Assembly (NCBI RefSeq): GCF_001697225.1 | Contig: NZ_CP014671.1 | Location: forward strand, 2,666,001-2,730,000 | DNA from: Immundisolibacter cernigliae | GTDB taxonomy: Bacteria > Pseudomonadota > Gammaproteobacteria > Immundisolibacterales > Immundisolibacteraceae | Direction: 5' to 3' | DNA length: 64,000 nt | Program-made: the position numbers and the translations under genes | Notes under the pieces: model-generated | Database searches by the model: none | Seen by the model: the letters and a program-made list of their open reading frames with translations, nothing else | What the model was told of the DNA's origin: nothing | Shown here: positions 38,053 through 46,220 of the stretch, piece by piece | How positions within the stretch are numbered: the first letter of the stretch is position 1 | Layout: the number at the start of each line of letters is the position of its first letter

Positions 38053-39027
38053 ATGTTGACCAAAGATGATGTCCGCGGCGTATCTGCCATGATCCCGACG
38101 CCGTGCAAGGAAGGGCAGGGCGGCTGGCAGTACGAGGATTCGGTCGATCTTGACGAAACCGCGCGCATGACCGAGCAGCTGATCGCCGCCGGTATCGGCT
38201 CGATCGCCGCCAACGGCACTACCGGCGAGTGCGCGGCGCTGACGCTGGAAGAGAAACTCGCCTTCACCCGCACCATCATCGAGGTGGCGCGCGGCCGGGT
38301 GCCGGTGTTCGCCGGCATCACCACGCTGGGCACCAAGGAAACCGTGCGCCAGATGCGCAAGTTTCGTGAGCTGGGCGTGGAAGGCGGCTTCGTCGGCCTG
38401 CCGCTGTGGCAGACCCCGACCATCACCAACTCGGTCAAGTTCTATGCCGATCTGGCCGAGGCAGTGCCGGAAATGGCGCTGATGGTTTATGCCAACCCGC
38501 TGTTTTTCAAATCGACCTTCCCGGTCGAGTTCTGGGAAGGCGTCGGCAAGCACTGCCCGACGGTGGTCACCTGCAAGTACGTCGGCAACCTGATGGACCC
38601 GAAGAACATGCTGATCGACCTGCCGGCCAGCATGGACGCCGCGCCGCATGTGCAGTTCCTGCCGATCGACTTTGCCGCGCCGATGGCTTACGACCTGGTC
38701 GGCGATCGCCTCAAGGGCATGTGGTCGACCAGCTGCGCCATGGGGCCGGAGCCGGTGGTCGCCCTGCAGCGAGCCATCGACGCCGGCGACAAGGCGCGCA
38801 TGGGCGAGATCATGCACGACCTGCACGGCCTGCCCAACGCCATCCCGGACTTCAAGGAATTCTCCAAGTACAACGTGCAGGTGGAAAAAATCCGCTGCAA
38901 CGCCGCCGGCTACATCAAGGCCGGCCCGTGCCGCGCGCCGTACGAGGACCTGCCGGACGACTGGCGCGCCCTGACCGTGGCCAGCGGCAAGGCCTGGGCC
39001 GAGCTGTGCGCGCGTAAGTACCGCTGA
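38053..39027 (+). CDS. NahE-like trans-o-hydroxybenzylidenepyruvate hydratase-aldolase
   Basis: The 324-residue class I aldolase belongs to the DHDPS/NAL superfamily. Schiff-base Lys175 lies in VTCKY, with Tyr146 in VYANP. The C-terminal EFSKYN...KAGPCRAPY and the SGKAWAEL end closely resemble naphthalene and phenanthrene hydratase-aldolases rather than DapA. Such enzymes cleave an aromatic side-chain pyruvate adduct to an aldehyde and pyruvate. A TACCAT -10-like box lies at 38013-38018. A ring-hydroxylating dioxygenase follows 203 bases later; no ring-cleavage enzyme is present. Confidence 0.87.
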   Translation: MLTKDDVRGVSAMIPTPCKEGQGGWQYEDSVDLDETARMTEQLIAAGIGSIAANGTTGECAALTLEEKLAFTRTIIEVARGRVPVFAGITTLGTKETVRQMRKFRELGVEGGFVGLPLWQTPTITNSVKFYADLAEAVPEMALMVYANPLFFKSTFPVEFWEGVGKHCPTVVTCKYVGNLMDPKNMLIDLPASMDAAPHVQFLPIDFAAPMAYDLVGDRLKGMWSTSCAMGPEPVVALQRAIDAGDKARMGEIMHDLHGLPNAIPDFKEFSKYNVQVEKIRCNAAGYIKAGPCRAPYEDLPDDWRALTVASGKAWAELCARKYR

Positions 39028-39037
39028 CACGTAGCCT

Positions 39038-39079
39038 CCGGCATCCGTCGTTCGGCTTTGCGCCGCCGACGGATGCCGG
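39038..39079. repeat. long-stem hairpin after the hydratase-aldolase gene
   Basis: A 13-bp perfect stem, CCGGCATCCGTCG and its reverse complement, encloses a 16-base loop containing CGGCTTTGCGCCG. GTAG precedes it at 39031-39034, as in the other GTAG palindromes. There is no T-run. It could slow transcription between the aldolase and the dioxygenase genes or protect the upstream mRNA. Confidence 0.7.
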
Positions 39080-39230
39080 GCGTATTGACTGGCTCCATCG
39101 AGCAGGCCGGGCGGCGACACGTTCAACCCCGGACTCGCCGGGGGCGCACCATGTCGCTTCGTCCTTTATCATGACGTGCCTGTGCCGACCGCACGGTCAG
39201 CGCCTTTCCCTTCACCCCGCGGAGGCCCCC

Positions 39231-40580
39231 ATGCGCATCCAAGACATCACCTGGCGCATCGTCGACAAGCCGGGCGAGACCTTCAAGGTCCACCGCTCGC
39301 TGTACACGGACCCGGACCTGTTCGAGCTCGAGATCAAGCACGTCTGGGAGGCGACCTGGATCTACATCGGCCACGACAGCCAGATCCCCAAACCCCACGA
39401 CTACCTGACCACCGTCATCGGCCGTCAGCCGGTCATCATCAGCCGCGGCGCCGATGGGCAGCTGCGCGGCTTCATCAACGCCTGCTCGCACCGCGGTGCC
39501 ATGGTCTGCCGCAAGGCACGCGGCAATGCCAAGCACTGGGCCTGCCCGTACCACGGCTGGGTCTACAACAACCAGGGCACGCTGCTGGACGTCAAGGACG
39601 AGGCCGGCGGGGCCTATCCGGACGACTGGAGCAAGGCCGACTATGGCCTGACGCCCGTGCCGCACGTGGCCAGCTACCACGGCTTCATCTTCGCCAGCCT
39701 GAATGCGGACGTGCCGGACATCAAGACCCACCTGGCCGCGGCCGCGCCGTTCCTGGAGCTGTTCGCCAACCAGTCGGTGGATGGCCTGGAGGTCCTGCGC
39801 GGGCACTCGGTCTACACCCACCGCGGCAACTGGAAGATGCAGGCCGAAAACGGCGTCGACGGTTACCACGTCGACATCGTGCACGCATCCTACTTTCGCC
39901 TGGCGCAGGAGCGCGCCAAGCAGGCGGCGGCGGCCGGCGGCACCGACAACGTCAAGGCCATCAAGGTCGACCTGCACAACACCCAGAACGGCAATTACGA
40001 CCTGGGCAACGGCCACGTCATGATCTGGTCGGACGTGCCCAACTTCCGCGACCGGGCGCTGGGCATGCAGTACGACGCCCTGGAAGCCCGTGTCGGCCCG
40101 CTGCAGGCCAAGTGGATGGCCGGGCGTTTGCGCCAGGTGCTGATCTACCCCAACGTCATCCTGTTCGACGGCATCTCCACCCAGCTGCGCTCGTGGCGGC
40201 CGATCGCGCCGGACGAAACCGAGGTCCACGCCTACTGCGTGGCCCCCAAGGGCGAATCGGTCGAGGCACGCGAGCGGCGCGTGCGCCAGTACGAGGACTT
40301 CTACGGTGCCAGCGGCATCGCCACGCCGGATGACCTGACCGAGTTCGACGCCTGCCAGAGCGGCTACGCCGGGCGCAACGCCGAGTGGCAGGACTTCGAC
40401 CGCGGCATGAAGCGGCGCATCGTGGGCGCCGATGAGCCGGCGCGTGAGCTGGGCTTCCAGCCGCAGGTCAGCGCCAGCCGCTTTGCCGACGAGACGCTCT
40501 ACCACGGCGAGTACCGCCACTGGCTGAAGCTGATGACCGAAGGCCTGCGCCGCGAGGAGGCCAAGCGCCATGCGGCCTGA
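39231..40580 (+). CDS. aromatic ring-hydroxylating dioxygenase, alpha subunit
   Basis: The 449-residue Rieske oxygenase large subunit has the [2Fe-2S] ligands C85-x-H87 and C105-x2-H108. Mononuclear iron ligands His213 and His218 lie in ENGVDGYHVDIVH, with the bridging Asp210. It resembles benzoate/anthranilate/salicylate-type alpha subunits. The GGAGG at 39221-39225 fixes the start at 39231. It overlaps the beta-subunit gene by 11 bases. No ferredoxin or reductase gene is beside it, so electrons must come from a component encoded elsewhere. Confidence 0.93.
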   Translation: MRIQDITWRIVDKPGETFKVHRSLYTDPDLFELEIKHVWEATWIYIGHDSQIPKPHDYLTTVIGRQPVIISRGADGQLRGFINACSHRGAMVCRKARGNAKHWACPYHGWVYNNQGTLLDVKDEAGGAYPDDWSKADYGLTPVPHVASYHGFIFASLNADVPDIKTHLAAAAPFLELFANQSVDGLEVLRGHSVYTHRGNWKMQAENGVDGYHVDIVHASYFRLAQERAKQAAAAGGTDNVKAIKVDLHNTQNGNYDLGNGHVMIWSDVPNFRDRALGMQYDALEARVGPLQAKWMAGRLRQVLIYPNVILFDGISTQLRSWRPIAPDETEVHAYCVAPKGESVEARERRVRQYEDFYGASGIATPDDLTEFDACQSGYAGRNAEWQDFDRGMKRRIVGADEPARELGFQPQVSASRFADETLYHGEYRHWLKLMTEGLRREEAKRHAA

Positions 40581-41073
40581 TCCCGTGCTCAAGGACGCCG
40601 TTATCGAACTGCTGCTGGAAGAAGCCGACTGCCTGGATGAGCGCCGCTGGCACGACTGGCTGGCCCTGTACCAGGACGATGCCGTCTATTGGGCGCCGTC
40701 CTGGGACGACGACGACGTGCTGATCGACAACCCGAAGGGTGAGATCTCGCTCATCTACTGCGGCAACCGCGACCGCATGGGCGACCGCGTGTGGCGCATC
40801 GAGTCCGGGCTGTCCTCATCCCTGCTGCGCCTGCCGCGCACGCGGCATTTCGTCACCAACATCCGTCTGCGCCAGGCGACGGCCGACGAAGTCATTGCCA
40901 CCGCCAATTTCCAGGTCAACACCTACAAACACGAAGAACAGCGCACCGACATGTTCTTCGGCCATTACCGCTACCGCCTGACACGCGCGGGTGAGGCGCT
41001 GCAGATACGCGAGAAATACATCGTGGTCTGCAACGACATCATTCCGCGGCAGATGGATATCTTCAACGTCTGA
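40570..41073 (+). CDS. aromatic ring-hydroxylating dioxygenase, beta subunit
   Basis: The 167-residue SnoaL-like cone-fold subunit has LLEEADCLDERRWHDWLALYQDDAVYW-type N-terminal segments, DRVWRIESG, RTRHFVTNIRL and REKYIVVCND. It stabilises the alpha3beta3 hexamer of Rieske dioxygenases. It starts inside the alpha gene (11-base overlap), so translation is coupled. A strong intrinsic terminator lies 27 bases after the stop and ends the transcript. Confidence 0.92.
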   Translation: MRPDPVLKDAVIELLLEEADCLDERRWHDWLALYQDDAVYWAPSWDDDDVLIDNPKGEISLIYCGNRDRMGDRVWRIESGLSSSLLRLPRTRHFVTNIRLRQATADEVIATANFQVNTYKHEEQRTDMFFGHYRYRLTRAGEALQIREKYIVVCNDIIPRQMDIFNV

Positions 41074-41099
41074 GCGGCGGCGCTCGGACGGCGGAATGG

Positions 41100-41132
41100 G
41101 CCCGGTCGGCGGATGTCGACCGGGCTTTTTTT
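41100..41132 (+). terminator. intrinsic terminator of the dioxygenase transcript
   Basis: A perfect 9-bp stem GCCCGGTCG (41100-41108) and CGACCGGGC (41117-41125) has an 8-base loop followed by seven T residues. It lies between the dioxygenase beta gene and the convergent hcp gene and is oriented for the former. Confidence 0.92.
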
Positions 41133-41183
41133 GTGTCTTTGACGATGTCCGGATGGCGAAGGGCGACGGCCCGCCGTGCCCGG

Positions 41184-42845
41184 TCAGGCTGCCGTCAGCA
41201 TGGCGTCCAGGTCCGCCTGCGGCTCGCCGATCGGCGTCAGGGCAAAGGTGTCCACCAGCACCTGCACCACCGCCGGGGTCAGGAAGGCCGGCAGGCTTGG
41301 GCCCAGGCGGATGTTGCGCACGCCAAGGTGCAGCAGCGTCAGCAGCACGGCGACTGCCTTTTGCTCCAGCCAGGACAGCACCAGCGACAGCGGCAGGTCG
41401 TTGACGCCGCAGTCGAAGGCATCGGCCAGCGCCAGTGCGATCTGGATGGCCGAGTAGCTGTCGTTGCACTGGCCGACGTCGAGCAGCCGCGGCAGGCCGC
41501 CGATGCTGCCGAAATCGTGGTCGTTGAAGCGGAACTTGGCGCAGCCCAGTGTCAGGATGGCGCAGTCCTGCGGCACCTTTTCGGCCAGTTCGGTGTAGTA
41601 GTTGCGGCCCGGCTTGGCACCGTCGCAGCCACCGATCAGGAAGAAGTGCTTCAGCGCGCCGGACTTGACCGCGCCGACCACCTGTTCGGCGGCGCCCAGC
41701 ACGGCGTTGCGGGCAAAGCCGACCGTGATGCTGCGCGGCGCAGCGTCGGTCGCAAAGCCCGGCGTCGCCAGCGCGGCCTCGATCACCGGGCGGAAGTCGC
41801 GGCCGGCGATGTGCGGCACCTGCGGCCAGCCGACCGGGCCGCTGGTGAAGATGCGCGCGCGGTAGGCCGGCTGCGGCTCGATCAGGCAATTGGAGGTCAT
41901 CACGATGGCGCCCGGAAATTCGGCGAACTCCGTGTGCTGGTTCTGCCAGGCGGTGCCGTAGTTGCCGGCCAGGTGCGGGTAGCGCTTCAGGCCCGGGTAG
42001 GCGTGCGCCGGCAGCAGCTCGCCGTGGGTGTAGACGTTGATGCCCAGCCCGGCGCTTTGTTCGAGCACCTGCTCCAGGTAGCGCAGGTCGTGGCCGCTGA
42101 CCAGGATCGCCTTGCCGGCGCGCGGCGTGGTGCGGACCTCGGTCGGTTCCGGATGGCCATAGCGGCCGGTGGCGGCGGCGTCGAGCTGCTGCATTACCTG
42201 ATAGTTCAGGGCGCCGACTTCGAGCGCCCGGCCCAGCAGGTCATCCACGCCGGTCGGGTTTTCAGCCAGGAAATTCAGCAGGCGGTGAAATTGCGCGTAG
42301 ATGGCCGGGTCGTCCTGATCCAGCACGTGGGCGTGCTCGAAGTACGCCGCCGCGCCCTTTATGCCGTACAGCACCAGCGCGCGCAGGCCGACCACATCGG
42401 CGCCGACGCGATCCAGGCCGACCGTGATCGCGCCTTCCCGGGCCTTTTGCAGCAACTGGTCCATGGCCTGGCCGGGGTCGCAGGCGGCCGGGCCGGCGAG
42501 TTGCTCGGGCACCTGGCCGGCCTTGGCGCAGACCGCTTCGTAGCAGGCCCTGGCGCGCTCGCGCATGGCGGTGGCCTGGCCGATCAGCGTCTCGAAACGC
42601 GCCGGGTCGAAATTGACGTTGGTCAGCGTGGTGAACAGGCTCTCGATCACGAACACGTCCACGTCACGGTCGCGGGCGCCCAGCTCGGCCGCTCGGTGGG
42701 CGTACATCGACACGCCCTTGACCAGATGGATCAGCAGATCCTGCAGGTCGGCGGTAACGGCATCCTTGCCGCAGGTGCCGACGACGTTGGCGCAGCCGTC
42801 GCCGGCGCGGGTGCGGGTGGTCTGTTCGCACTGGTAACAAAACAT
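41184..42845 (-). CDS. hcp: hydroxylamine reductase / hybrid-cluster protein
   Basis: The 553-residue Hcp starts MFCYQCEQT. Its N-terminal cluster cysteines are Cys3, Cys6, Cys18 and Cys25; later Cys residues in SNCLI, TLGCAKF and VGQCND belong to the hybrid Fe-S-O cluster. Hcp reduces nitric oxide (and hydroxylamine) and promotes protein S-nitrosylation under anaerobic nitrosative stress. CAGGAG lies at the right distance from the ATG at 42845. It is divergent from nsrR with a clear NsrR site between. No hcr reductase is adjacent. Confidence 0.96.
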   Translation of the reverse strand: MFCYQCEQTTRTRAGDGCANVVGTCGKDAVTADLQDLLIHLVKGVSMYAHRAAELGARDRDVDVFVIESLFTTLTNVNFDPARFETLIGQATAMRERARACYEAVCAKAGQVPEQLAGPAACDPGQAMDQLLQKAREGAITVGLDRVGADVVGLRALVLYGIKGAAAYFEHAHVLDQDDPAIYAQFHRLLNFLAENPTGVDDLLGRALEVGALNYQVMQQLDAAATGRYGHPEPTEVRTTPRAGKAILVSGHDLRYLEQVLEQSAGLGINVYTHGELLPAHAYPGLKRYPHLAGNYGTAWQNQHTEFAEFPGAIVMTSNCLIEPQPAYRARIFTSGPVGWPQVPHIAGRDFRPVIEAALATPGFATDAAPRSITVGFARNAVLGAAEQVVGAVKSGALKHFFLIGGCDGAKPGRNYYTELAEKVPQDCAILTLGCAKFRFNDHDFGSIGGLPRLLDVGQCNDSYSAIQIALALADAFDCGVNDLPLSLVLSWLEQKAVAVLLTLLHLGVRNIRLGPSLPAFLTPAVVQVLVDTFALTPIGEPQADLDAMLTAA

Positions 42846-42908
42846 GGAAGTCTCCTGATCGGGTGGTCGCAGCAGCCGCATGGCCGGATACGCCGCCTGG
42901 CGCATCTG

Positions 42909-42931
42909 AAGTTGCATTTTGAATACATCAA
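42909..42931. promoter_or_regulatory. NsrR operator between hcp and nsrR
   Basis: AAGTTGCATTT, one T, then GAATACATCAA form an 11-1-11 inverted repeat. The left half matches the known NsrR half-site AAGATGYATTT at 10 of 11 positions and the right half, read on the other strand, at 8 of 11. It lies in a gap flanked by the regulator and its most conserved target. Confidence 0.8.
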
Positions 42932-43056
42932 TAAGAGCGGTCTTGACGGCAGTCAGGTGTGCAATGGCGTTGCCAGCGGCCCAGAAGAAGGCGCGGCACA
43001 TAATTCACCGGCGGGTACTGCGCCCCGTCATCCGAACCGCCACGCCAACGACACCG

Positions 43057-43536
43057 ATGCAACTGACGCTGTTTACCGATTACTGCTTCCGGGTGCTGAT
43101 CTACCTTGCCCAGCAGCCGCAGCGGCGCGTCACCGTCACCGAACTGAGCGACTACTACGGCATTTCCCGCCACCACCTGGTCAAGGTGGTGCACTGGCTG
43201 GGCCGCCAGGGCCACGTGACGACCAGCCGCGGCAAGCAGGGCGGCCTGCGCCTGGCGCGGCCGGCCAAGGACATCAACATCGGCCAGGTGGCGCGCACCA
43301 CCGAGCCGGGCTTTGACTTGGTGGAGTGTTTCGATGCGGCCACCAACACCTGCCGCATCCTGCCGCAGTGCGGCCTGGCCGGCGTGCTGATGGGCGCGAC
43401 GCGGGCCTTTCTGGCCGAACTGGATCGCTACACGCTGGCCGATCTGAGCGGGCGCCCGCTGCCAGTCGCGCCGGGCGAGGTGCGCTTGGGAGACCGCCCC
43501 GAGCGTGCCGGCGCAGCCCGGACGGGGGAGGGCTGA
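43057..43536 (+). CDS. nsrR: nitric-oxide-sensing Rrf2-family repressor NsrR
   Basis: The 159-residue protein has an N-terminal winged helix (MQLTLFTDYCFRVLIYLA; recognition region GISRHHLVKVVHWL) and the three Fe-S ligands Cys91, Cys99 and Cys105. Cys91 matches the E. coli numbering. The Fe-S cluster reacts with NO and DNA binding is lost. The ATG at 43057 fits the family start; the longer open frame does not. It faces hcp across an NsrR-like operator and may also repress itself. The C-terminus is longer than usual and Arg/Gly-rich. Confidence 0.93.
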   Translation: MQLTLFTDYCFRVLIYLAQQPQRRVTVTELSDYYGISRHHLVKVVHWLGRQGHVTTSRGKQGGLRLARPAKDINIGQVARTTEPGFDLVECFDAATNTCRILPQCGLAGVLMGATRAFLAELDRYTLADLSGRPLPVAPGEVRLGDRPERAGAARTGEG

Positions 43537-43615
43537 GGCCGTCCCCGTCAGGCTTTCCAGGGCGGCGAGCAGCACCTGCGACGGTCTGCCGCTGCCGCCC
43601 GACGGCTGCGGCGCG

Positions 43616-44068
43616 TCAGTTGCTGCGGCGGCTGACTTCCTGGCGCTGTTCGCGGCCGATGATGCGCGCCAGACTGGAGAGTTCTTCGGCGACCAGTTCC
43701 AGCAGGTCATCGGCGCTGACGATGCCGACCAGCTCGCCGCGCGCCCCCAGCACCGGCAGGCGGCGCACGCCGCGGCTGCGCATGCGCTCCAGCGCCGTCC
43801 ACACCTCGTCGTTTTCATCGATGGTTTCGAGCGGCTCGCTCATCACGTCACCGGCACTGACGGCGTCCGGCGACACGTCCTTGGCGACCAGCGCCAGCAC
43901 GATGTCGCGGTCGGTGATGATGCCAAGCGGCCGGCACAGGCCGGCGTCGTCGCGGGTCACGACCACACTGCCCACGTGATGCACGCGCATCAGCTCGGCG
44001 ACCGTGCGCAGGGAGTTATCCGGATTGGCGATGACGACGCCGCGGCTGCATATCTCGGCGACGGGCAT
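43616..44068 (-). CDS. CBS-domain pair protein
   Basis: The 150-residue protein consists of two CBS domains only: SLRTVAELMRVHHVGSVVV with LGIITDRDIV, then VWTALERMRSRGVRRLPVL with LVGIVSADDLL. Such proteins bind adenine nucleotides and often modulate partner enzymes; the partner is unknown. I placed the start at MPVAEICSRG, preceded by GGAGA at good spacing, rather than at the ATG 30 bases upstream. It is convergent with nsrR and divergent from pncA. Confidence 0.87.
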   Translation of the reverse strand: MPVAEICSRGVVIANPDNSLRTVAELMRVHHVGSVVVTRDDAGLCRPLGIITDRDIVLALVAKDVSPDAVSAGDVMSEPLETIDENDEVWTALERMRSRGVRRLPVLGARGELVGIVSADDLLELVAEELSSLARIIGREQRQEVSRRSN

Positions 44069-44213
44069 GGCAGTGTCTCCGGGTGAGGGGTGAGTCATCT
44101 TGGTGTCACAGGCGGCGACGGGCCATGATCGGCGTCAACCGCGGCCGCGCCCGCTGGCCGGTCGAGTTGTTCCTGCCGCATGATGGCGCGGCGCCAACGC
44201 GAGGCCAGCATCC

Positions 44214-44795
44214 ATGCAGTACGACGCCCGCACCGCCCTGCTGGTGGTGGACGTGCAGAACGATTTCGCCGACCCGGCCGGCAGCCTGTACGTGCCGGAC
44301 GGCGAGGCGGTGGTGCCGGTCATCAACGCCCAGATCGCCAAGGCGCAGGCCGCCGGTGGCGGCGTGTTCTATACCCGCGACTGGCATCCGCCGCATACGC
44401 CGCATTTCATGCCCGATGGCGGGCCGTGGCCGGTGCATTGCGTGCGGGACACCTGGGGCGCGGCATTTCACCCGGCGCTCAGGGTGAGCGGACCTGTGGT
44501 ATCCAAGGGCAGCGAAGGCGAGGATGGTTATTCGGGTTTTTCGGTCCGCGATCCGCGTTCCGGCGCCGGACAGGCGACCGGACTCGACGCCCTGCTGCGG
44601 GCGCGCGGCATCACCACCGTGGTGGTGACCGGTCTTGCCACCGATTACTGCGTGCGGGCGACGGCGCTCGACGCGCTGGCCCTCGGTTACCGGGTGGTGG
44701 TGCTGGCGGCCGCGGTGCGGGCGGTCGATCTGGCGCCCGGTGACGGCGCGCGGGCGCTTGCCCAGCTGCGGGCGGCCGGAGCGCAGCTGCAATGA
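44214..44795 (+). CDS. pncA: nicotinamidase
   Basis: The 193-residue isochorismatase-fold amidase converts nicotinamide to nicotinate. It has VVDVQNDF (catalytic Asp), DWHPPHTPHF (metal His residues), VVSKG (catalytic Lys region) and the nucleophile in GLATDYCVRAT. Its stop overlaps the pncB start (ATGA), so salvage of nicotinamide to nicotinate mononucleotide is encoded as a coupled pair. An in-frame GTG or ATG further upstream is not supported by similarity. Confidence 0.94.
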   Translation: MQYDARTALLVVDVQNDFADPAGSLYVPDGEAVVPVINAQIAKAQAAGGGVFYTRDWHPPHTPHFMPDGGPWPVHCVRDTWGAAFHPALRVSGPVVSKGSEGEDGYSGFSVRDPRSGAGQATGLDALLRARGITTVVVTGLATDYCVRATALDALALGYRVVVLAAAVRAVDLAPGDGARALAQLRAAGAQLQ

Positions 44796-46141
44796 GCAGC
44801 CCGCCCGTGCCGGCGCTGTTCACCGACCTGTACGAACTGACCATGTTGCAGGCCTACTGGGCCGAGGGCATGACGGCGCCGGCGGTGTTCGACGTGTTCG
44901 CGCGCAAGCTGCCGCCGGGGCGCAATTTCCTGCTCGCCTGCGGCCTGGAGCAGGTGCTGGACTGCCTGGAGGCATTCGCCGTCAGTGGCCAGGACATCGA
45001 CTATTTGCGCTCGCTCGGCACCTTCAGCGGCGATTTTCTGGAGCGCCTGCGGGCGCTGCGGTTTACCGGAGACGTTCATGCCCTGGCCGAGGGCATGCCG
45101 CTGTTCGCCCACGAGCCGCTGCTGACCGTCGAGGCGCCCATGCCCGAGGCGCAGATGGTCGAGACCGCGGTGCTGAACCTGCTGCACTACCCGACGCTGG
45201 TGGCCAGCAAGGGACAGCGGGTGGTGCAGGCGGCCGGCGGCCGGGCGGTGGTGGACTTCGGTGCCCGCCGGGCGCACGGCGTGGACGCGGCGGTCGCCTG
45301 CGCCCGGGCGCTGTACATCGCCGGCTATGCCGGCAGCTCCAACGTCGAGGCCGGGCGCCGCTACGGCATTCCCGTCGCCGGCACCGTGGCGCACAGCTAC
45401 GTGCAGGCGCACGCCACCGAGCAGGAGGCGTTCGAGCGCTTCGCGGCGCAATTCCCCGGCACCACGCTGCTGGTGGACACCTACGACACGCTCGACGGCG
45501 TGCGCCGGGTCATCGAGCTGCGCCAGCGTCTTGGCGAGCGCTTCAGGGTGGGCGCGGTGCGGCTCGATTCCGGCGATCTGGGCGCACTGGCCAAGGCCAG
45601 CCGGGCGCTGCTGGACGCGGCGGGTCTGGGCGAGGTGCGCATCATGGCCAGTGGCGGCCTGGACGAACACGTCATCGCCGCCCTGCTGGCGGATGGCGCG
45701 CCGATCGACGGCTTCGGCGTCGGCACCGCAGTGGATGTGGTCGCCGACCGGCCGTACCTGGATGCCGCCTACAAACTGGTGGCCTACGGCGGGCACGACT
45801 GCGGCAAGCTGTCGCCGGGCAAGCTCAGTCTGCCGGGCCGCAAGCAGGTGTTCCGCCGCTACGAGAACGGTCTTGCGGCGGGCGACACCATCGCCCGCCA
45901 CGACGAAAACCTGCCCGGCGAGCCGCTGCTGGAGTGCGTCATGCAGGGCGGCCGGCGCCTGGCGGCCGGACGGGTAGGGCTTGCCGAGGCGCGCGCCAAC
46001 GCCGCGGCGCAGGTGGCACGCCTGCCGGCGGCGCTGCGTGACCTGCAGCCGGCGGCCGAGCCCTACCCGGTCGCCATCAGTGACGCACTTCAGGCCGCCC
46101 AGGCGCGGCTGATCGCCGCCCACCCGGTCGGCGGGTGCTGA
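44792..46141 (+). CDS. pncB: nicotinate phosphoribosyltransferase
   Basis: The 449-residue enzyme of NAD salvage makes nicotinate mononucleotide from nicotinate and PRPP with ATP. It has LFTDLYELTMLQAYW at the N-terminus, DFGARRAHG, SSNVEAGRRYGIPVAGTVAHS, VRLDSGDL and ASGGLDEH. All are family marks, with the phosphorylated His in GTVAHS. It overlaps pncA by four bases. No terminator is apparent in the 79-base gap before the convergent peroxidase gene. Confidence 0.95.
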   Translation: MSSPPVPALFTDLYELTMLQAYWAEGMTAPAVFDVFARKLPPGRNFLLACGLEQVLDCLEAFAVSGQDIDYLRSLGTFSGDFLERLRALRFTGDVHALAEGMPLFAHEPLLTVEAPMPEAQMVETAVLNLLHYPTLVASKGQRVVQAAGGRAVVDFGARRAHGVDAAVACARALYIAGYAGSSNVEAGRRYGIPVAGTVAHSYVQAHATEQEAFERFAAQFPGTTLLVDTYDTLDGVRRVIELRQRLGERFRVGAVRLDSGDLGALAKASRALLDAAGLGEVRIMASGGLDEHVIAALLADGAPIDGFGVGTAVDVVADRPYLDAAYKLVAYGGHDCGKLSPGKLSLPGRKQVFRRYENGLAAGDTIARHDENLPGEPLLECVMQGGRRLAAGRVGLAEARANAAAQVARLPAALRDLQPAAEPYPVAISDALQAAQARLIAAHPVGGC

Positions 46142-46220
46142 GCGCGGCCGCGGTTAACCCCCTGCCTCTGCTCAGCGCGGCCCCCGCATGTCGGCTCCCG
46201 GCAGCGGAATTCAGCGCACT

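Noticed and set aside
38053-39027. Plain dihydrodipicolinate synthase (dapA)
   Set aside because: The C-terminal half and the CKY lysine context follow NahE-type hydratase-aldolases, and the neighbour is an aromatic dioxygenase.
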